Assembly: GCA_964394145.1 (NCBI GenBank) | Contig: CAYMVL010000025.1 | Location: 62,001 to 126,000 of the forward strand | Length of the DNA stretch: 64,000 nucleotides | Direction: 5' to 3' | Origin: JAFGBN01 sp964394145 | GTDB taxonomy: Bacteria; Chloroflexota; Dehalococcoidia; GIF9; AB-539-J10 | Shown here: piece after piece, positions 8,795 through 17,708 of the stretch | How the letters are laid out: every line of letters starts with the position of its first letter | Position numbering within the stretch: the first letter of the stretch is position 1 | Notes under the pieces: model-generated | Told to the model about the DNA's origin: nothing | The model's database searches: none | What the model saw: only the letters and a program-made list of their open reading frames with translations | Translations under genes and position numbers: made by a program

Positions 8795-9436
8795 CTAAGC
8801 CAATAAGCCAGATTTGAGTTGGGTTAAATCGGCAAGTGATTCATGATTGCTACCAGACCTGTCAAGATGAAAGGTGTGGATGCCTGCCTGCTTTGCATTA
8901 AGAAAATCAAATTGCCAGCTATCACCTACGTGCACGACTTCACTCGGCTCAACTGCCATCGCCTCACATATAGCGAGGTAAAAATCGGGGTTCTTCAATT
9001 GCCGATAATGCGACGTTGAGGAATAGACATGAGCAAAATAGTGCCTCACATCTTGCAGCAGGTAACGCAGCAGCTCGATGGGAGTACCTGAAGCAACAAT
9101 CAACTCATACTTAGAGACTAAAGAGGAAAGAACTCCAGCCACTTCGGGATAGTAGGATAACTTATACTGGCAGCTTCGTATTATAGGCTCAGGCGAGCCC
9201 AGGCCAAGATATTCAAACCAGTACTTTATGTCATACCATTCTGCCCTCTGGTCACTCACCTTGTCATATTCTTCAACTACCATTCTCCTGGCTTGGTCGA
9301 GTGTAATTCCTTTCTTCCGAGCATAAAGGGAAGGTACAGCCTCACGCCAGATACTCTGGCTGAAATCCGGACTGACTAGGGTCCCCTCAGCATCGAAAGA
9401 GATTACCTTGATGCGCCCATTAATAGCTTGACTCAT
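8795..9436 (-). CDS. HAD-superfamily hydrolase
   Basis: Haloacid-dehalogenase-superfamily protein, 213 residues from the ATG at 9436. Motif I reads SFDAEGTL, so the usual second aspartate (DxDGT) is a glutamate; motif II is ASGT, motif III a lysine in the RQLKNPDFY stretch, and motif IV HVGDSWQFD. The cap between motifs I and II is helical, as in the small-molecule phosphatase and dehalogenase branch. A longer reading frame runs 26 codons upstream to 9514 but that extension looks unlike any HAD N-terminus. The gene ends 2 bases before livH, which suggests co-transcription with the importer. Its substrate is unknown. Confidence 0.85.
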   Translation of the reverse strand: MSQAINGRIKVISFDAEGTLVSPDFSQSIWREAVPSLYARKKGITLDQARRMVVEEYDKVSDQRAEWYDIKYWFEYLGLGSPEPIIRSCQYKLSYYPEVAGVLSSLVSKYELIVASGTPIELLRYLLQDVRHYFAHVYSSTSHYRQLKNPDFYLAICEAMAVEPSEVVHVGDSWQFDFLNAKQAGIHTFHLDRSGSNHESLADLTQLKSGLLA

Positions 9437-9860
9437 CCGAACTGCTAATCTTATCACGGTTACACAATTGAGGTCTAGGCATTTGGCGAACCGAAGTTTT
9501 TGGCAGCGGAACACACAATCGCCGTTACGGCAGCGTTCAGTGAACCTGTATAGTCATGCCCTGCATGGGAGGAGTACCAGCTATATCGGAAGTCGCGGCG
9601 TCTCTGGTCTATTGGCGGAGCTTGAAGACAATATGCCCAGAACCCATAGGAAATGCCCTAATATTCATGCGCCAGCCCGCTGTTGCCAGCCCTAATTTCC
9701 CGCATGCAAATGGAGAGGATGCCCCGGCACAGCCGAGCGGCAAACATACACTTTCCAAGCAACTATAAGCTTGTTACTGCAGTCTCAGAAAAGCTCTTAC
9801 CGCCCTAAAGGGCAAGATAATGAGGCTCCCTCCCCACAACTTCACTGGGCCATTGAGCAC
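9437..9860. other. Intergenic region, no gene recognised
   Basis: About 420 bases between the HAD gene and the small membrane protein gene. Short frames occur on the plus strand (for example 9556-9768), but none has a ribosome site or a recognisable product. I see no tRNA, repeat or clear terminator here. The promoter of the HAD-liv operon should lie at its left end. Confidence 0.4.
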
Positions 9861-10187
9861 CTACTCAAACTCGCTTTTACCCAGCGCAACAAAGACAATT
9901 GCGAGTATGCCCAAAATAAATAAAGGGGGAAAGAGAAATAGCGCGCAAATGGAGCCAGCGAGCGCTAGTCCCCAAATCTTCCTGCGTAGTGCATAGATGC
10001 CACCCACTATAGCCACTATCCCCAATATGATTACTGGGGCCCCGATGGCACCCAGCCAACCCATTCTTATCAAAGCGCCTCCAAGAAGGGTACCCGCTAC
10101 AGCAACTACTATACCTATGATCACCTGAAGAGCCCCTGCGATAATAGCTAGAATCCCCCCCACTGTTGGTTTCCATGTCTTCACCAT
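9861..10187 (-). CDS. Small four-helix membrane protein (DUF4064-like)
   Basis: Protein of 108 residues with three to four hydrophobic segments separated by glycine turns (GGILAIIAGALQVIIG, GGALIRMGWLGAIGAPVIILGIVAIVGGIYAL, and a C-terminal segment). The composition matches small bacterial membrane proteins of the DUF4064 type, whose function is unknown. A very strong ribosome site (AAGGAGGTG) sits 6 bases before the ATG at 10187, which supports a real, well expressed gene. It stands alone. Confidence 0.75.
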   Translation of the reverse strand: MVKTWKPTVGGILAIIAGALQVIIGIVVAVAGTLLGGALIRMGWLGAIGAPVIILGIVAIVGGIYALRRKIWGLALAGSICALFLFPPLFILGILAIVFVALGKSEFE

Positions 10188-10568
10188 CTTTCACACCTCC
10201 TTGTTTTCGGAATTCTTGAAGGCGCCATCTTCCTGTCCGGGCTAAATTGAACGGCTCATGTCAAATCTCCGTAGTCGGAGTACTGCCTCCACCACAATCC
10301 ACAGGCTAATTTCCAGGTTGGCTTGAACTCATGCAGTTCGTTATCCATCTTCTACTCCATCCTCTCCCTCTGTAAATCTATATTAGCCGCCTGCCATTGT
10401 CAATACCTTGATTCTTCCGGGTCATTCATAAGCGCCAAAGCAGTGACTCCATAATGAAACAGGTTATAGCCCGACCTGCTTGAAGCCTACTATCAAGCAA
10501 CCATCATGCCGCCATTTAATACTGTGTGAGACTCTTACAGCTCAATCCTGCAAGCATTAGTCACAGGA
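10188..10568. other. Intergenic region, no gene recognised
   Basis: About 380 bases between the small membrane protein gene and the surface protein gene. I see no coding frame, tRNA or repeat. It must hold the promoter of the small membrane protein gene near its left end. Confidence 0.35.
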
Positions 10569-13500
10569 CTATCTCTTGACCAAGCATGACACAATAAGGA
10601 CTATGGTCAATAAGGTAAGTACGCCAATCAGAACCCATATCCACACAGGAGTTTCTGGCTCCACCGGTTCGGGGAACTTCGACTGTGATAGCGGCGCCGG
10701 AATATGCTCGGGTTCTGTAACTACGGTAAAACTGGCTATGGCAGGCTCACTGGGCAATGGTTCAATCGCTCTTACCTGCCAGAAATACGTTGTGCCCCAA
10801 TCAAGCTCACCTTCATACTTGTAGGCCGAGTTCGGTACTTGCTCTGTTACCAACACCTGAGTCAAAGCTGCATCTTCAGCTAGAATAAATCCATACGCCG
10901 TGGTACCGGGGAAACCCAACCACGAAAAGACTGCTGACCTAGGGACTTCTCGGCTGCCAGGCTCAGGGACTCTTAGAACAGGGGCGATATGCATACCTCC
11001 TACTGTTGTTCCCACTTTCACACCGAAGTACATAGTTGGAGACCACCTGCTATGGATTACCTCCCCTTCAACACTGTGGGAGCTCCTTACTTTCCAGTAA
11101 TATGTCTCACCACAACTGAAGTGTGGCGAGTCTGCAGAGGGACACCATGTGGGGCTCTCTATATCGGAAGGTCTTATATCATCAACCTGCGCTAGTATCT
11201 CATTGAAATCTTCATCCAGAGCTATCCAGATCTCGTATCTCTCAGCCGAAGATATTTCACGCCAGCGAAAGCAGAAGGCTTTGGCCTGACAGGCGCAGTC
11301 ATCACATGATATCAACCCATCCATAGCAGGAGATGTAGGCCAGGGTGTTTCCATGACGAAGCTATCAGAGTATGCCCAGAGGCATCCAGCATCAGCCTTG
11401 AAGTCGTAGTCATCGGCATCAATCGCCCAGAGGTCTATCGTCCCGTCACTTATTGCCCTTAACGAGCCTGGCGCAAAAACAACTCCGCTCACCAGTCCCG
11501 CAGCCAAGCTATCCCAATCACCCGGAGTAACAATCTCACTACGGGGAATTAGGGTCCGCCCAACACCCTCCCTGTATGCATAAGCTCCGTAAAGAGCACC
11601 CCCCTCTTGAACCAGACCAGTAAATCCTGAATATGATGGATTCAACGCCCTCCAAGAGCTACTGGTTCCAATAGCCCAGCGATAAATCTTGCCTTCACTG
11701 CTGCTCGCATAGACTAGTCTATTGTTAGTGAACTCTTCATCCAATATGAAACGTATGCTACCTGGATCGGGCAATACGCTGGTAAGTCTAAAGGTAGTTG
11801 CAGCGTCAGTCGAATAAGCAAGCCTGCCCTCACCATTCTCGTCCTCAGCAACGAAGACATAATACTCACCTCTCACATCTATGCTATGGGCAGAATGAAG
11901 TCCCGTATTTACCGCTGTTTGCCATTCCAGGAAGCCTCCCGACGTGGCTCCCTGCCGGGCACATTTGTTCACCAGATTATCTTCCAATACGTAGAACAGG
12001 TCATCGCTCACAACTGCCAGATCTGTAATAAGAGGACAATCATAGACCGGTTTCCACGTTTCACCCTTGTTCAATGAATAGCGAGCATGGTAGCTACCTG
12101 GGACAGCAAAGAAGATAGCTTCACTACCACTTCCCGATGGAGTAGGCCTTAAGATTATCTCGTCACTTTCACTATCGAAGCATAGTATTCTTTGCCAGTT
12201 TTCGCCCAGAGCTGCACTTTGGCTTCGCCATAGACTATCGAAACCATGCTGATTGATGGAGGCCAAATAAAGAGTCTTAGCGTTAGCGGATAAGGCATAG
12301 TCCGAAAGCCTAGTCATTGCCGTATCTATAAGGCTGAGCTGGTTCCAGCTATCCCCTCCATCTTTGCTTACAGAAAAAGCACTTTCGTCAAGCGCCTGGC
12401 CACTCCAATATGCTGATAACGCCCACTCAGTAGCGCTGCTCAATTGATTGGTACTCGTTCCGCAATAGACCACGCCGCTCGTGCTACCCCAGATAACCTG
12501 AGCATTAGCGCGGTGAGAAAAAGCTCCGCCTGTAGGCGGCTCACTGGGGATTTTCCAAGTGGGCGATTGTCTTTCCGGATCTGAACATATATGGATCAGG
12601 GCATCAGCCGATCCTTTTAGGCCAGACACTTCCCCTGCCACAAGCTTTCCAGCATGATAGTCGATTGAAGCTAAGGAAACCCTGTCACCCGCCCTGATGT
12701 TAAGCCTCTTGACCTGAGCATCTTCCTTCCCTGCCTCGTGATTTATCCTGTACGCATCATCGGCCTCAGTGACAGAATAATAAGCAATATACGCAGTCCA
12801 TTTGGCTCCCTTAGCATACGTTGCAGAGGAGAGCGCTAAGTCAGAAAGGATAATTTCACCTTTCGCTGGCGAGCTTCCGTTCTCCTCAATCTCAATAGGT
12901 GGAATCACATCACTCCATTCATCGCCCAGTTTATGGCGACTGCACAAATAAGTTCCCGTATCGTCGCTGGCAACAGCTAGTATCATACCATCTGTCTCAT
13001 AGCCAGGTGAAAAAACAACTGAGCTTATATCCATATTCAATCCAGTCTGCTCCCAACTAGCAAAAGGGCCAGATTCCAGCACCCAGATATCACCATTGGT
13101 AACACCATCAGGCTCCCTGGTGCCAATAGCAATATCACTATTGCCGCTATTTTCACTTGAAATCGCAATATCTGAGATAAGGGAAGTGCCCAGCTCAGGG
13201 ACATTACTGTCTCTCCAATCCTCCCCACCATCATCAGACACATACACGGCTGTTCTGTCATCAGTAACCACAGCTAGAAGACCGGCATTATCTGGCGCCA
13301 CAGCTATATCCCAAGCAGGCAAATCCAACGCCGGGCTAGCATCCTCGAGAGCCTCGGTTAAGTCATCATCCCAAGTAATGCCACCGTCAGCCGTTTTATA
13401 TACCTTCTCATTGGGAATGTCTGTGGCATAGAAGATACTGTCAGAAGCACGGACAATGGCATTTATCTCGCTGGGACTGACCACAACATTATCTTCCTGA

Positions 13501-13643
13501 CTTGGAGTGTCTACGATAGACCACTTCAGCTCATGAGTATCAGCCAGAGCCGCATCACTATCGCCTGAAGAAGCGAAACCGGAAATGAGTAACACGATAG
13601 CCGATGCAAGGAATACCGCTATAAAGACTTTTTTAGACATCAT
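10569..13643 (-). CDS. Large surface-anchored beta-propeller protein with C-terminal membrane anchor
   Basis: Protein of about 1024 residues. An N-terminal hydrophobic segment after MMSKK acts as signal or anchor. The first two thirds hold many repeats of the form YxSxDGGxxW (for example TADGGITWDD, VSDDGGEDWRD, VSKDGGDSWNQ, LNKGETWKPV), typical of BNR/sialidase or photosystem-II-assembly-factor-like beta-propellers. Then follow two fibronectin-III-like modules, each with a TYYWKVR or TYFWQVRA strand. A hydrophobic segment and short basic tail (SCLVKR) close it, so it is exposed outside the cell and tethered. A cysteine cluster (SCDDCACQAKAFC) lies between propeller and FnIII part. The start at 13643 rather than 13679 is chosen because it puts MMSKK directly before the signal. 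No enzymatic site is evident. Confidence 0.85.
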   Translation of the reverse strand: MMSKKVFIAVFLASAIVLLISGFASSGDSDAALADTHELKWSIVDTPSQEDNVVVSPSEINAIVRASDSIFYATDIPNEKVYKTADGGITWDDDLTEALEDASPALDLPAWDIAVAPDNAGLLAVVTDDRTAVYVSDDGGEDWRDSNVPELGTSLISDIAISSENSGNSDIAIGTREPDGVTNGDIWVLESGPFASWEQTGLNMDISSVVFSPGYETDGMILAVASDDTGTYLCSRHKLGDEWSDVIPPIEIEENGSSPAKGEIILSDLALSSATYAKGAKWTAYIAYYSVTEADDAYRINHEAGKEDAQVKRLNIRAGDRVSLASIDYHAGKLVAGEVSGLKGSADALIHICSDPERQSPTWKIPSEPPTGGAFSHRANAQVIWGSTSGVVYCGTSTNQLSSATEWALSAYWSGQALDESAFSVSKDGGDSWNQLSLIDTAMTRLSDYALSANAKTLYLASINQHGFDSLWRSQSAALGENWQRILCFDSESDEIILRPTPSGSGSEAIFFAVPGSYHARYSLNKGETWKPVYDCPLITDLAVVSDDLFYVLEDNLVNKCARQGATSGGFLEWQTAVNTGLHSAHSIDVRGEYYVFVAEDENGEGRLAYSTDAATTFRLTSVLPDPGSIRFILDEEFTNNRLVYASSSEGKIYRWAIGTSSSWRALNPSYSGFTGLVQEGGALYGAYAYREGVGRTLIPRSEIVTPGDWDSLAAGLVSGVVFAPGSLRAISDGTIDLWAIDADDYDFKADAGCLWAYSDSFVMETPWPTSPAMDGLISCDDCACQAKAFCFRWREISSAERYEIWIALDEDFNEILAQVDDIRPSDIESPTWCPSADSPHFSCGETYYWKVRSSHSVEGEVIHSRWSPTMYFGVKVGTTVGGMHIAPVLRVPEPGSREVPRSAVFSWLGFPGTTAYGFILAEDAALTQVLVTEQVPNSAYKYEGELDWGTTYFWQVRAIEPLPSEPAIASFTVVTEPEHIPAPLSQSKFPEPVEPETPVWIWVLIGVLTLLTIVLIVSCLVKR

Positions 13644-13788
13644 GTACTTCGTTAGCCACTGCTTATCTGAGCAATACAAGTACTGGATAATATATCAGGT
13701 CACATTTAATCATACATGGATGCTAAATAAAAGGTGGCTGAGTGCAGAAGAGCCACATGGCTACACGATAACACAGGTATGTCGCAAT

Positions 13789-13817
13789 TTGACAAATCAC
13801 CCTCAGTGTGGTATATT
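13789..13817 (+). promoter_or_regulatory. Sigma-70-type promoter of small RNA gene A
   Basis: TTGACA (13789-13794), a 17-base spacer and TATATT (13812-13817) form a near-consensus promoter. The start of transcription is predicted about 7 bases on, at the G of GTCCC (13824). The same arrangement, with much of the spacer sequence, precedes small RNA gene B. Confidence 0.8.
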
Positions 13818-13823
13818 TACTTC

Positions 13824-13912
13824 GTCCCAAGTAGCCGAGCTGAGGTGGGTGACTAAGTAAGCGTAAGCTGAAAGGCACGAAGTAGACGCGAAGTTACTTG
13901 GGGCGTTTTTTT
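13824..13912 (+). ncRNA. Candidate small RNA A (about 89 nt), unassigned family
   Basis: An independent non-coding transcript is indicated by a near-consensus promoter ending 6 bases upstream, a closing stem of 10 pairs (GTCCCAAGTA at 13824-13833 with TACTTGGGGC at 13895-13904, one G-U) and a run of seven T at 13906-13912. Inside, GCC and AGCT near 13834-13842 can pair with AGCT and GGC around 13866-13876, and GCGT (13861) with ACGC (13886). No convincing open frame fits. A second copy with the same ends lies at 33596-33761. It does not show the conserved bases of SRP RNA, RNase P, tmRNA or common riboswitches. Confidence 0.72.
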
Positions 13913-14097
13913 CTACCTATAAGAAACGAAGCTTTACCAGGGAAGCTACCACACGCCAGTTTACAATTGGCTTTCAGCTTGTAGTTTTGCACATTACGCC
14001 GCAGAAGGAAGGTCCCCCACTTATCTAGAGACGTCTGTAGCCTTTTTCTTTCTCCGACTAACCATTCCCAATCGTCACAAGTATGGTAGCCAGCATG

Positions 14098-14340
14098 TCA
14101 ATCGTTATGAGTGAATTGATACACAATTCTAGCCTGCAGTTCCCGGACACTCCATACTCCTCCTCTCTCACGCATCAACACCCCCTGTAATTCCCTCTGT
14201 AACAGGTGCTGTCGGCGTGCAGTCACCACAGCAACCATGTTAGGCAAAAGACTAGGTACTATGCTAGCCAAGCGGCCTAAGGCCGCGCCACAAACCATGT
14301 CAACACATTTCTTCTGACCTATCCTTCTCTTTTCAGCCAT
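14098..14340 (-). CDS. Doubtful small open frame
   Basis: An 80-residue frame, basic and Arg/Leu-rich, in the gap between small RNA A and the radical SAM gene. It has no recognisable motif and no ribosome site before its ATG. I keep it only because the gap is otherwise empty; it is more likely chance. Confidence 0.15.
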   Translation of the reverse strand: MAEKRRIGQKKCVDMVCGAALGRLASIVPSLLPNMVAVVTARRQHLLQRELQGVLMRERGGVWSVRELQARIVYQFTHND

Positions 14341-14442
14341 CGGGCCTACCCTGAACTAAAAGCTAACGGAGCAGGCACCCCTAAACTAGATAGCATGCCT
14401 TGTAGAAGCACGTTGGTGCTGAGAATAATTGCTCCCTAAGAG

Positions 14443-15783
14443 CTAGACTTTGAGCACGCCCTTTGCCACCGCTAGGTTGTGGTAACTGACATTGGCACCA
14501 TACGCCATCGAAGCAGCGGCGAGACTCTTGGTGGCACGCAATGTCTTGGCAAATTTCTGCCGCATAGACCAGCCTGAATAAATACGACGAGCGCCTTCCT
14601 GCGTCACTGAGGAAAACTCTTCTGTTGTCATAGATGCTGGTTTATAGACAACCCCATTCAGGTCATAATACTCCCAGTCTTTGGGGAAGTCTGTATATAT
14701 CAATCGCCCTGCGTCCCTCATCCTCTTAAACAATCGGGTTCCTGGCAACGGTGTCAGGTAGCTCATTTGCACTGCATCAACTCCGCTCTGCAAAATATAC
14801 TCTGTCCGGTGACGTAGCTTCTCCGGCGTGTCACTATCCATCCCATAGATGAAGCCACCTAGTACTGCAATGCCGTGGCGATTAATGGAGCGAAAGACTT
14901 CTTTATAGCTATCTGCTCCTTTTTTCAGGTTCAATTTTTTGCCTATCTCCTCAAGTGCACCCGCATCCTCCGCTTCGACCCCAAGGAAAACCATGCGACA
15001 GCCGCTCTGTACCGCGTATTCCAGGAGCTCATCATTGTCAGCAAAGTTTATCGAAGCCTGGCACCACCAATCTTTCTTTATACCTCGTTCGAGAATCCCT
15101 TTAAATAAAGCGATAGCCCTTTCCTCGGTGCCCTTACCATACCCAATGAGGTTATCGTCAACAAAGAAAATCTTTTTTTGTGGGATAGTCTCCAGTTCGT
15201 CCAATACCTCACTTACTAATCGCTGGCGATACTGGTGACCATTGAATACGGTCACTGAGCAGAACTCGCAATCCATCGGGCAACCACGAGAAGTCTGAAT
15301 GGTGCCAAACACATATTGCGGGTTAAAGAGGTCGCGACGTGGCTGAACCATACCTGCCAGATCCAGCCACTGCCCTTGATATATTTCCTTTAATTCCCCG
15401 GCCATGAAATCGGCCATCACCTGACCCCAGACACTCTCCGCTTCACCCACAACCACAGCGTTGACAAAGTGCAGTGCCTCGTTGGGAAGCATTGAGGCAT
15501 GTATGCCACCCATTACAGTAGTGATGCCACGTTCTTTATAGATGCTCGCAATCTCATAAGCCCGGGGTGCCGCGGCAGTGAATGCAGTTATACCGACAAG
15601 ATCAGCCTCCTGGTACTGGAAGGGCTTGAAGTTCTCGTCAATTAAGTCGACTTCCCAGCTATCAGGTGTCAAGGCAGCAACAACCCCAAGCCCCAGCGGT
15701 GGAAAACGGGAGATAAGACTCACCGTGAGCCCTGCACGGTTCGGGTTAACAGGATTGATCAGAAGCAGCTTCCGCCTGCTCAT
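14443..15783 (-). CDS. B12-binding-domain radical SAM protein
   Basis: Protein of 446 residues of the cobalamin-dependent radical SAM group (BchE/HpnP-like layout). Residues 1-140 form a B12-binding-like Rossmann domain (LLINPVNPN, DLVGITAFT, VMGGIHASMLP, VVGEAESVW) that lacks the classical DxHxxG cobalamin ligand. The radical SAM motif CPMDCEFC has its cysteines at 168, 172 and 175, followed by FVDDNL and the GFIYGMDSDTPE strand. Known relatives carry out methylations or ring formation on lipids and porphyrins; the substrate here is unknown. It stands alone, transcribed leftward. Confidence 0.88.
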   Translation of the reverse strand: MSRRKLLLINPVNPNRAGLTVSLISRFPPLGLGVVAALTPDSWEVDLIDENFKPFQYQEADLVGITAFTAAAPRAYEIASIYKERGITTVMGGIHASMLPNEALHFVNAVVVGEAESVWGQVMADFMAGELKEIYQGQWLDLAGMVQPRRDLFNPQYVFGTIQTSRGCPMDCEFCSVTVFNGHQYRQRLVSEVLDELETIPQKKIFFVDDNLIGYGKGTEERAIALFKGILERGIKKDWWCQASINFADNDELLEYAVQSGCRMVFLGVEAEDAGALEEIGKKLNLKKGADSYKEVFRSINRHGIAVLGGFIYGMDSDTPEKLRHRTEYILQSGVDAVQMSYLTPLPGTRLFKRMRDAGRLIYTDFPKDWEYYDLNGVVYKPASMTTEEFSSVTQEGARRIYSGWSMRQKFAKTLRATKSLAAASMAYGANVSYHNLAVAKGVLKV

Positions 15784-15971
15784 ATTAGGTCTCAGCCTTC
15801 ACTTCCAAAGTGTCATAACCCTGCTGCAACTATACCTTGGCTCTAACACCACAGCCTGACGCCTGCCAGGCAATACATCTCTAATTCCTGCTGCATGTTA
15901 AGAGGTATTATATATCATAGAAACAGTCGATGGGAAAACCAACGCCTGGCGTTGCCTGTTTCTAAATTCAC

Positions 15972-16481
15972 TCAGCATCCGTCCCACAATCCCAGCCTGC
16001 GCTCACGAGCCTCATTCTCCAATTGGAAGAGGTGAGCCTGATACTTAAGGTTCGGAGGATAGGAATGTGAATAGGCATAACCTAACCTGACAAGTTCAGC
16101 ATTCACCATTATGTCATCTACCCACACGTATCTAAGTAAGCGTCCATATTTATCCTTATCCTCAAAATCTTCTTCAAGACGAATTTCTTTTCCCTCGACC
16201 AGACTGCGATTAGCCTCTGCAGCTTCAATATAATAAGGCTCACTGATTTCCGGGGTATCAATTCCAATATACCTAACCCTATGGCCGCCTTCAATCTCTA
16301 CGGTGTCCCCATCGATAACACGAGTAACGAGGACCGTGGTCCCGTTGACCTGACCACATGACAAGACTGAGAGAGCCAAGAAGACTATGGCAAGAGTAAT
16401 TATCAGCCACCATTTACTCCGCAGTGCAAAGTGTTTGCTGTTGTCTAAATACAATCTCTGGCTCCCCGCTACAGATGTCAA
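15972..16481 (-). CDS. Exported thermonuclease-family (SNase) nuclease
   Basis: Staphylococcal-nuclease-like enzyme of 169 residues. After a short cytoplasmic stretch a hydrophobic segment (WWLIITLAIVFLALSVLSC) acts as signal or lipoprotein anchor, with a cysteine at its end. The nuclease core has DGDTVEI, VRYIGIDTPEI and the catalytic-type Arg/Glu pattern followed by DKYGRLLRYVWVD, NAELVRLGYA and the closing ENEARERRLGLWDGC. It would degrade nucleic acids outside the cell in a calcium-dependent way. No partner genes are adjacent. Confidence 0.9.
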   Translation of the reverse strand: MTSVAGSQRLYLDNSKHFALRSKWWLIITLAIVFLALSVLSCGQVNGTTVLVTRVIDGDTVEIEGGHRVRYIGIDTPEISEPYYIEAAEANRSLVEGKEIRLEEDFEDKDKYGRLLRYVWVDDIMVNAELVRLGYAYSHSYPPNLKYQAHLFQLENEARERRLGLWDGC

Positions 16482-17148
16482 TTTTCCGCTTTGCCCTCAG
16501 CTAATGCATTAACAAATAAGCTTCAGGCGCGTGAGATGCCCGCGTGGATGCATTTCTCTCAAGCCCGCTGGTGTACACATCTTCCTTCCACATTATACAC
16601 TTGAGGTGCACCTGGCAGGGCCCACGAAAGCCTAGTGGTGTCGACCCTTGCCTGGATATCCGGCACAACGGCTTGTAACCGTGGCATCTTCCATCATGAA
16701 TATATCTTTCACCATTCTTAGAACCAGCATCTGATATCTAATCCCTGCCTGAAGTACCAATTGCTGATTCTCATGTTTTCTCTACCAGGCTCATGGTTGA
16801 GTTCTTCGCCAGTGTCCGACAGACACCAGTAAGTTCAGAAGCAGATCTGAATATGACGCAAGTATAATCGTCAGCGTCACACTTTCCGAAGACATACACT
16901 TAGCCCCTGCCCTCCGGGTTCAACCCTGATTACTGAGCCCTGAAGCCGGGGTTTGATATAAGAACGGAGATATCTGGAAAAGGGGCAGAAGGGGCCTAAC
17001 ACAGACTATAACACAACTAGGCAACACAAAAGCTAGGTCATAGGATACCAGTCAAGCTTATTTCCAATTCGTTACAGTTTCTACTACCTAGCATAGCTAA
17101 CACAAAATTTGTGACAGAGTCCAAGTAATACTCTTGCCGCTCACTGCT
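16482..17148. other. Long intergenic region, nothing recognised
   Basis: About 670 bases between the nuclease gene and hpf. I looked for RNase P, tmRNA, SRP RNA, tRNA, riboswitch cores and IS ends and saw none. There is no long open frame. It may hold decayed sequence or an uncharacterised RNA. Confidence 0.35.
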
Positions 17149-17697
17149 TTATCCTGCGTCTGGCACAATTAGTCCGTACTTCCCATCTTTCCGGCGGTAT
17201 AATAGGTTGACCACGCCAGTGTCAGCATTGACGAAAAGGAAAAAATCATGCCCCAGAAGTTCCATCTGCCTTATGGCTTCATCTTCACCCATTGGTTTGA
17301 CCAAGAAGTGTTTGCTCTTTACCACTTCTTGAGACCCCTCGTCCTCCCCTGTCTCTTCAATCGTTTCCTGGCGAGTTAGAGAAATGCCTCTACCCTTGTC
17401 ATAAAGCTTCCCCTTATAGCGCTCGATTCGAGTACTTATCGTGCCCATCACCATATCAATAGCTGTACGAAGATCTCCAGCTTTCTCCTGAGCTCTTATT
17501 AGTGTGCCCTTACTATCCAGAGTAACCTGAACAGTGAATCGCTGCTCAGGCAATTTAGTCTTTGCCTCTGACACCTCCATCTTGCCTTCACCAATGGTGG
17601 GTAGGTAACGATTTAATTTGCTCATCTTCTTGTTAGCATATTCGCGTATCGTTTCACTAACTTCCACATTGTTCTTGGCTAAAATCTGCAATTCCAC
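17149..17697 (-). CDS. hpf: Ribosome hibernation promoting factor, long form
   Basis: Protein of 182 residues. The N-terminal S30AE domain (ELQILAKNNVEVSETIREYANKKMSKLNRYLP) binds the 30S decoding centre, and the C-terminal domain (HFLVKPMGEDEAIRQMELLGHDFFLFVNADTGVVNLLYRRKDGKYGLIVP) dimerises two ribosomes into inactive 100S particles. I start at the GTG at 17697 because AAAGGAGGG lies a few bases before it; the reading frame continues upstream into the comF-like gene but that part is unrelated. It follows the comF-like gene by 11 bases. Confidence 0.93.
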   Translation of the reverse strand: MELQILAKNNVEVSETIREYANKKMSKLNRYLPTIGEGKMEVSEAKTKLPEQRFTVQVTLDSKGTLIRAQEKAGDLRTAIDMVMGTISTRIERYKGKLYDKGRGISLTRQETIEETGEDEGSQEVVKSKHFLVKPMGEDEAIRQMELLGHDFFLFVNADTGVVNLLYRRKDGKYGLIVPDAG

Positions 17698-17708
17698 GTT
17701 TCCCTCCT

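Noticed and set aside
9468..9768. Two overlapping open frames between the HAD and membrane-protein genes
   Set aside because: No ribosome site, no recognisable motif and odd composition; treated as non-coding.
13824..13912. Small RNA A as a T-box, riboswitch or SRP RNA
   Set aside because: No gene follows in the same direction within reach for a riboswitch; the next plus-strand gene is far away. The SRP loop and T-box bases are absent.
16482..17148. RNase P or tmRNA gene in the long gap
   Set aside because: None of the universally conserved bases of either RNA could be found on either strand.
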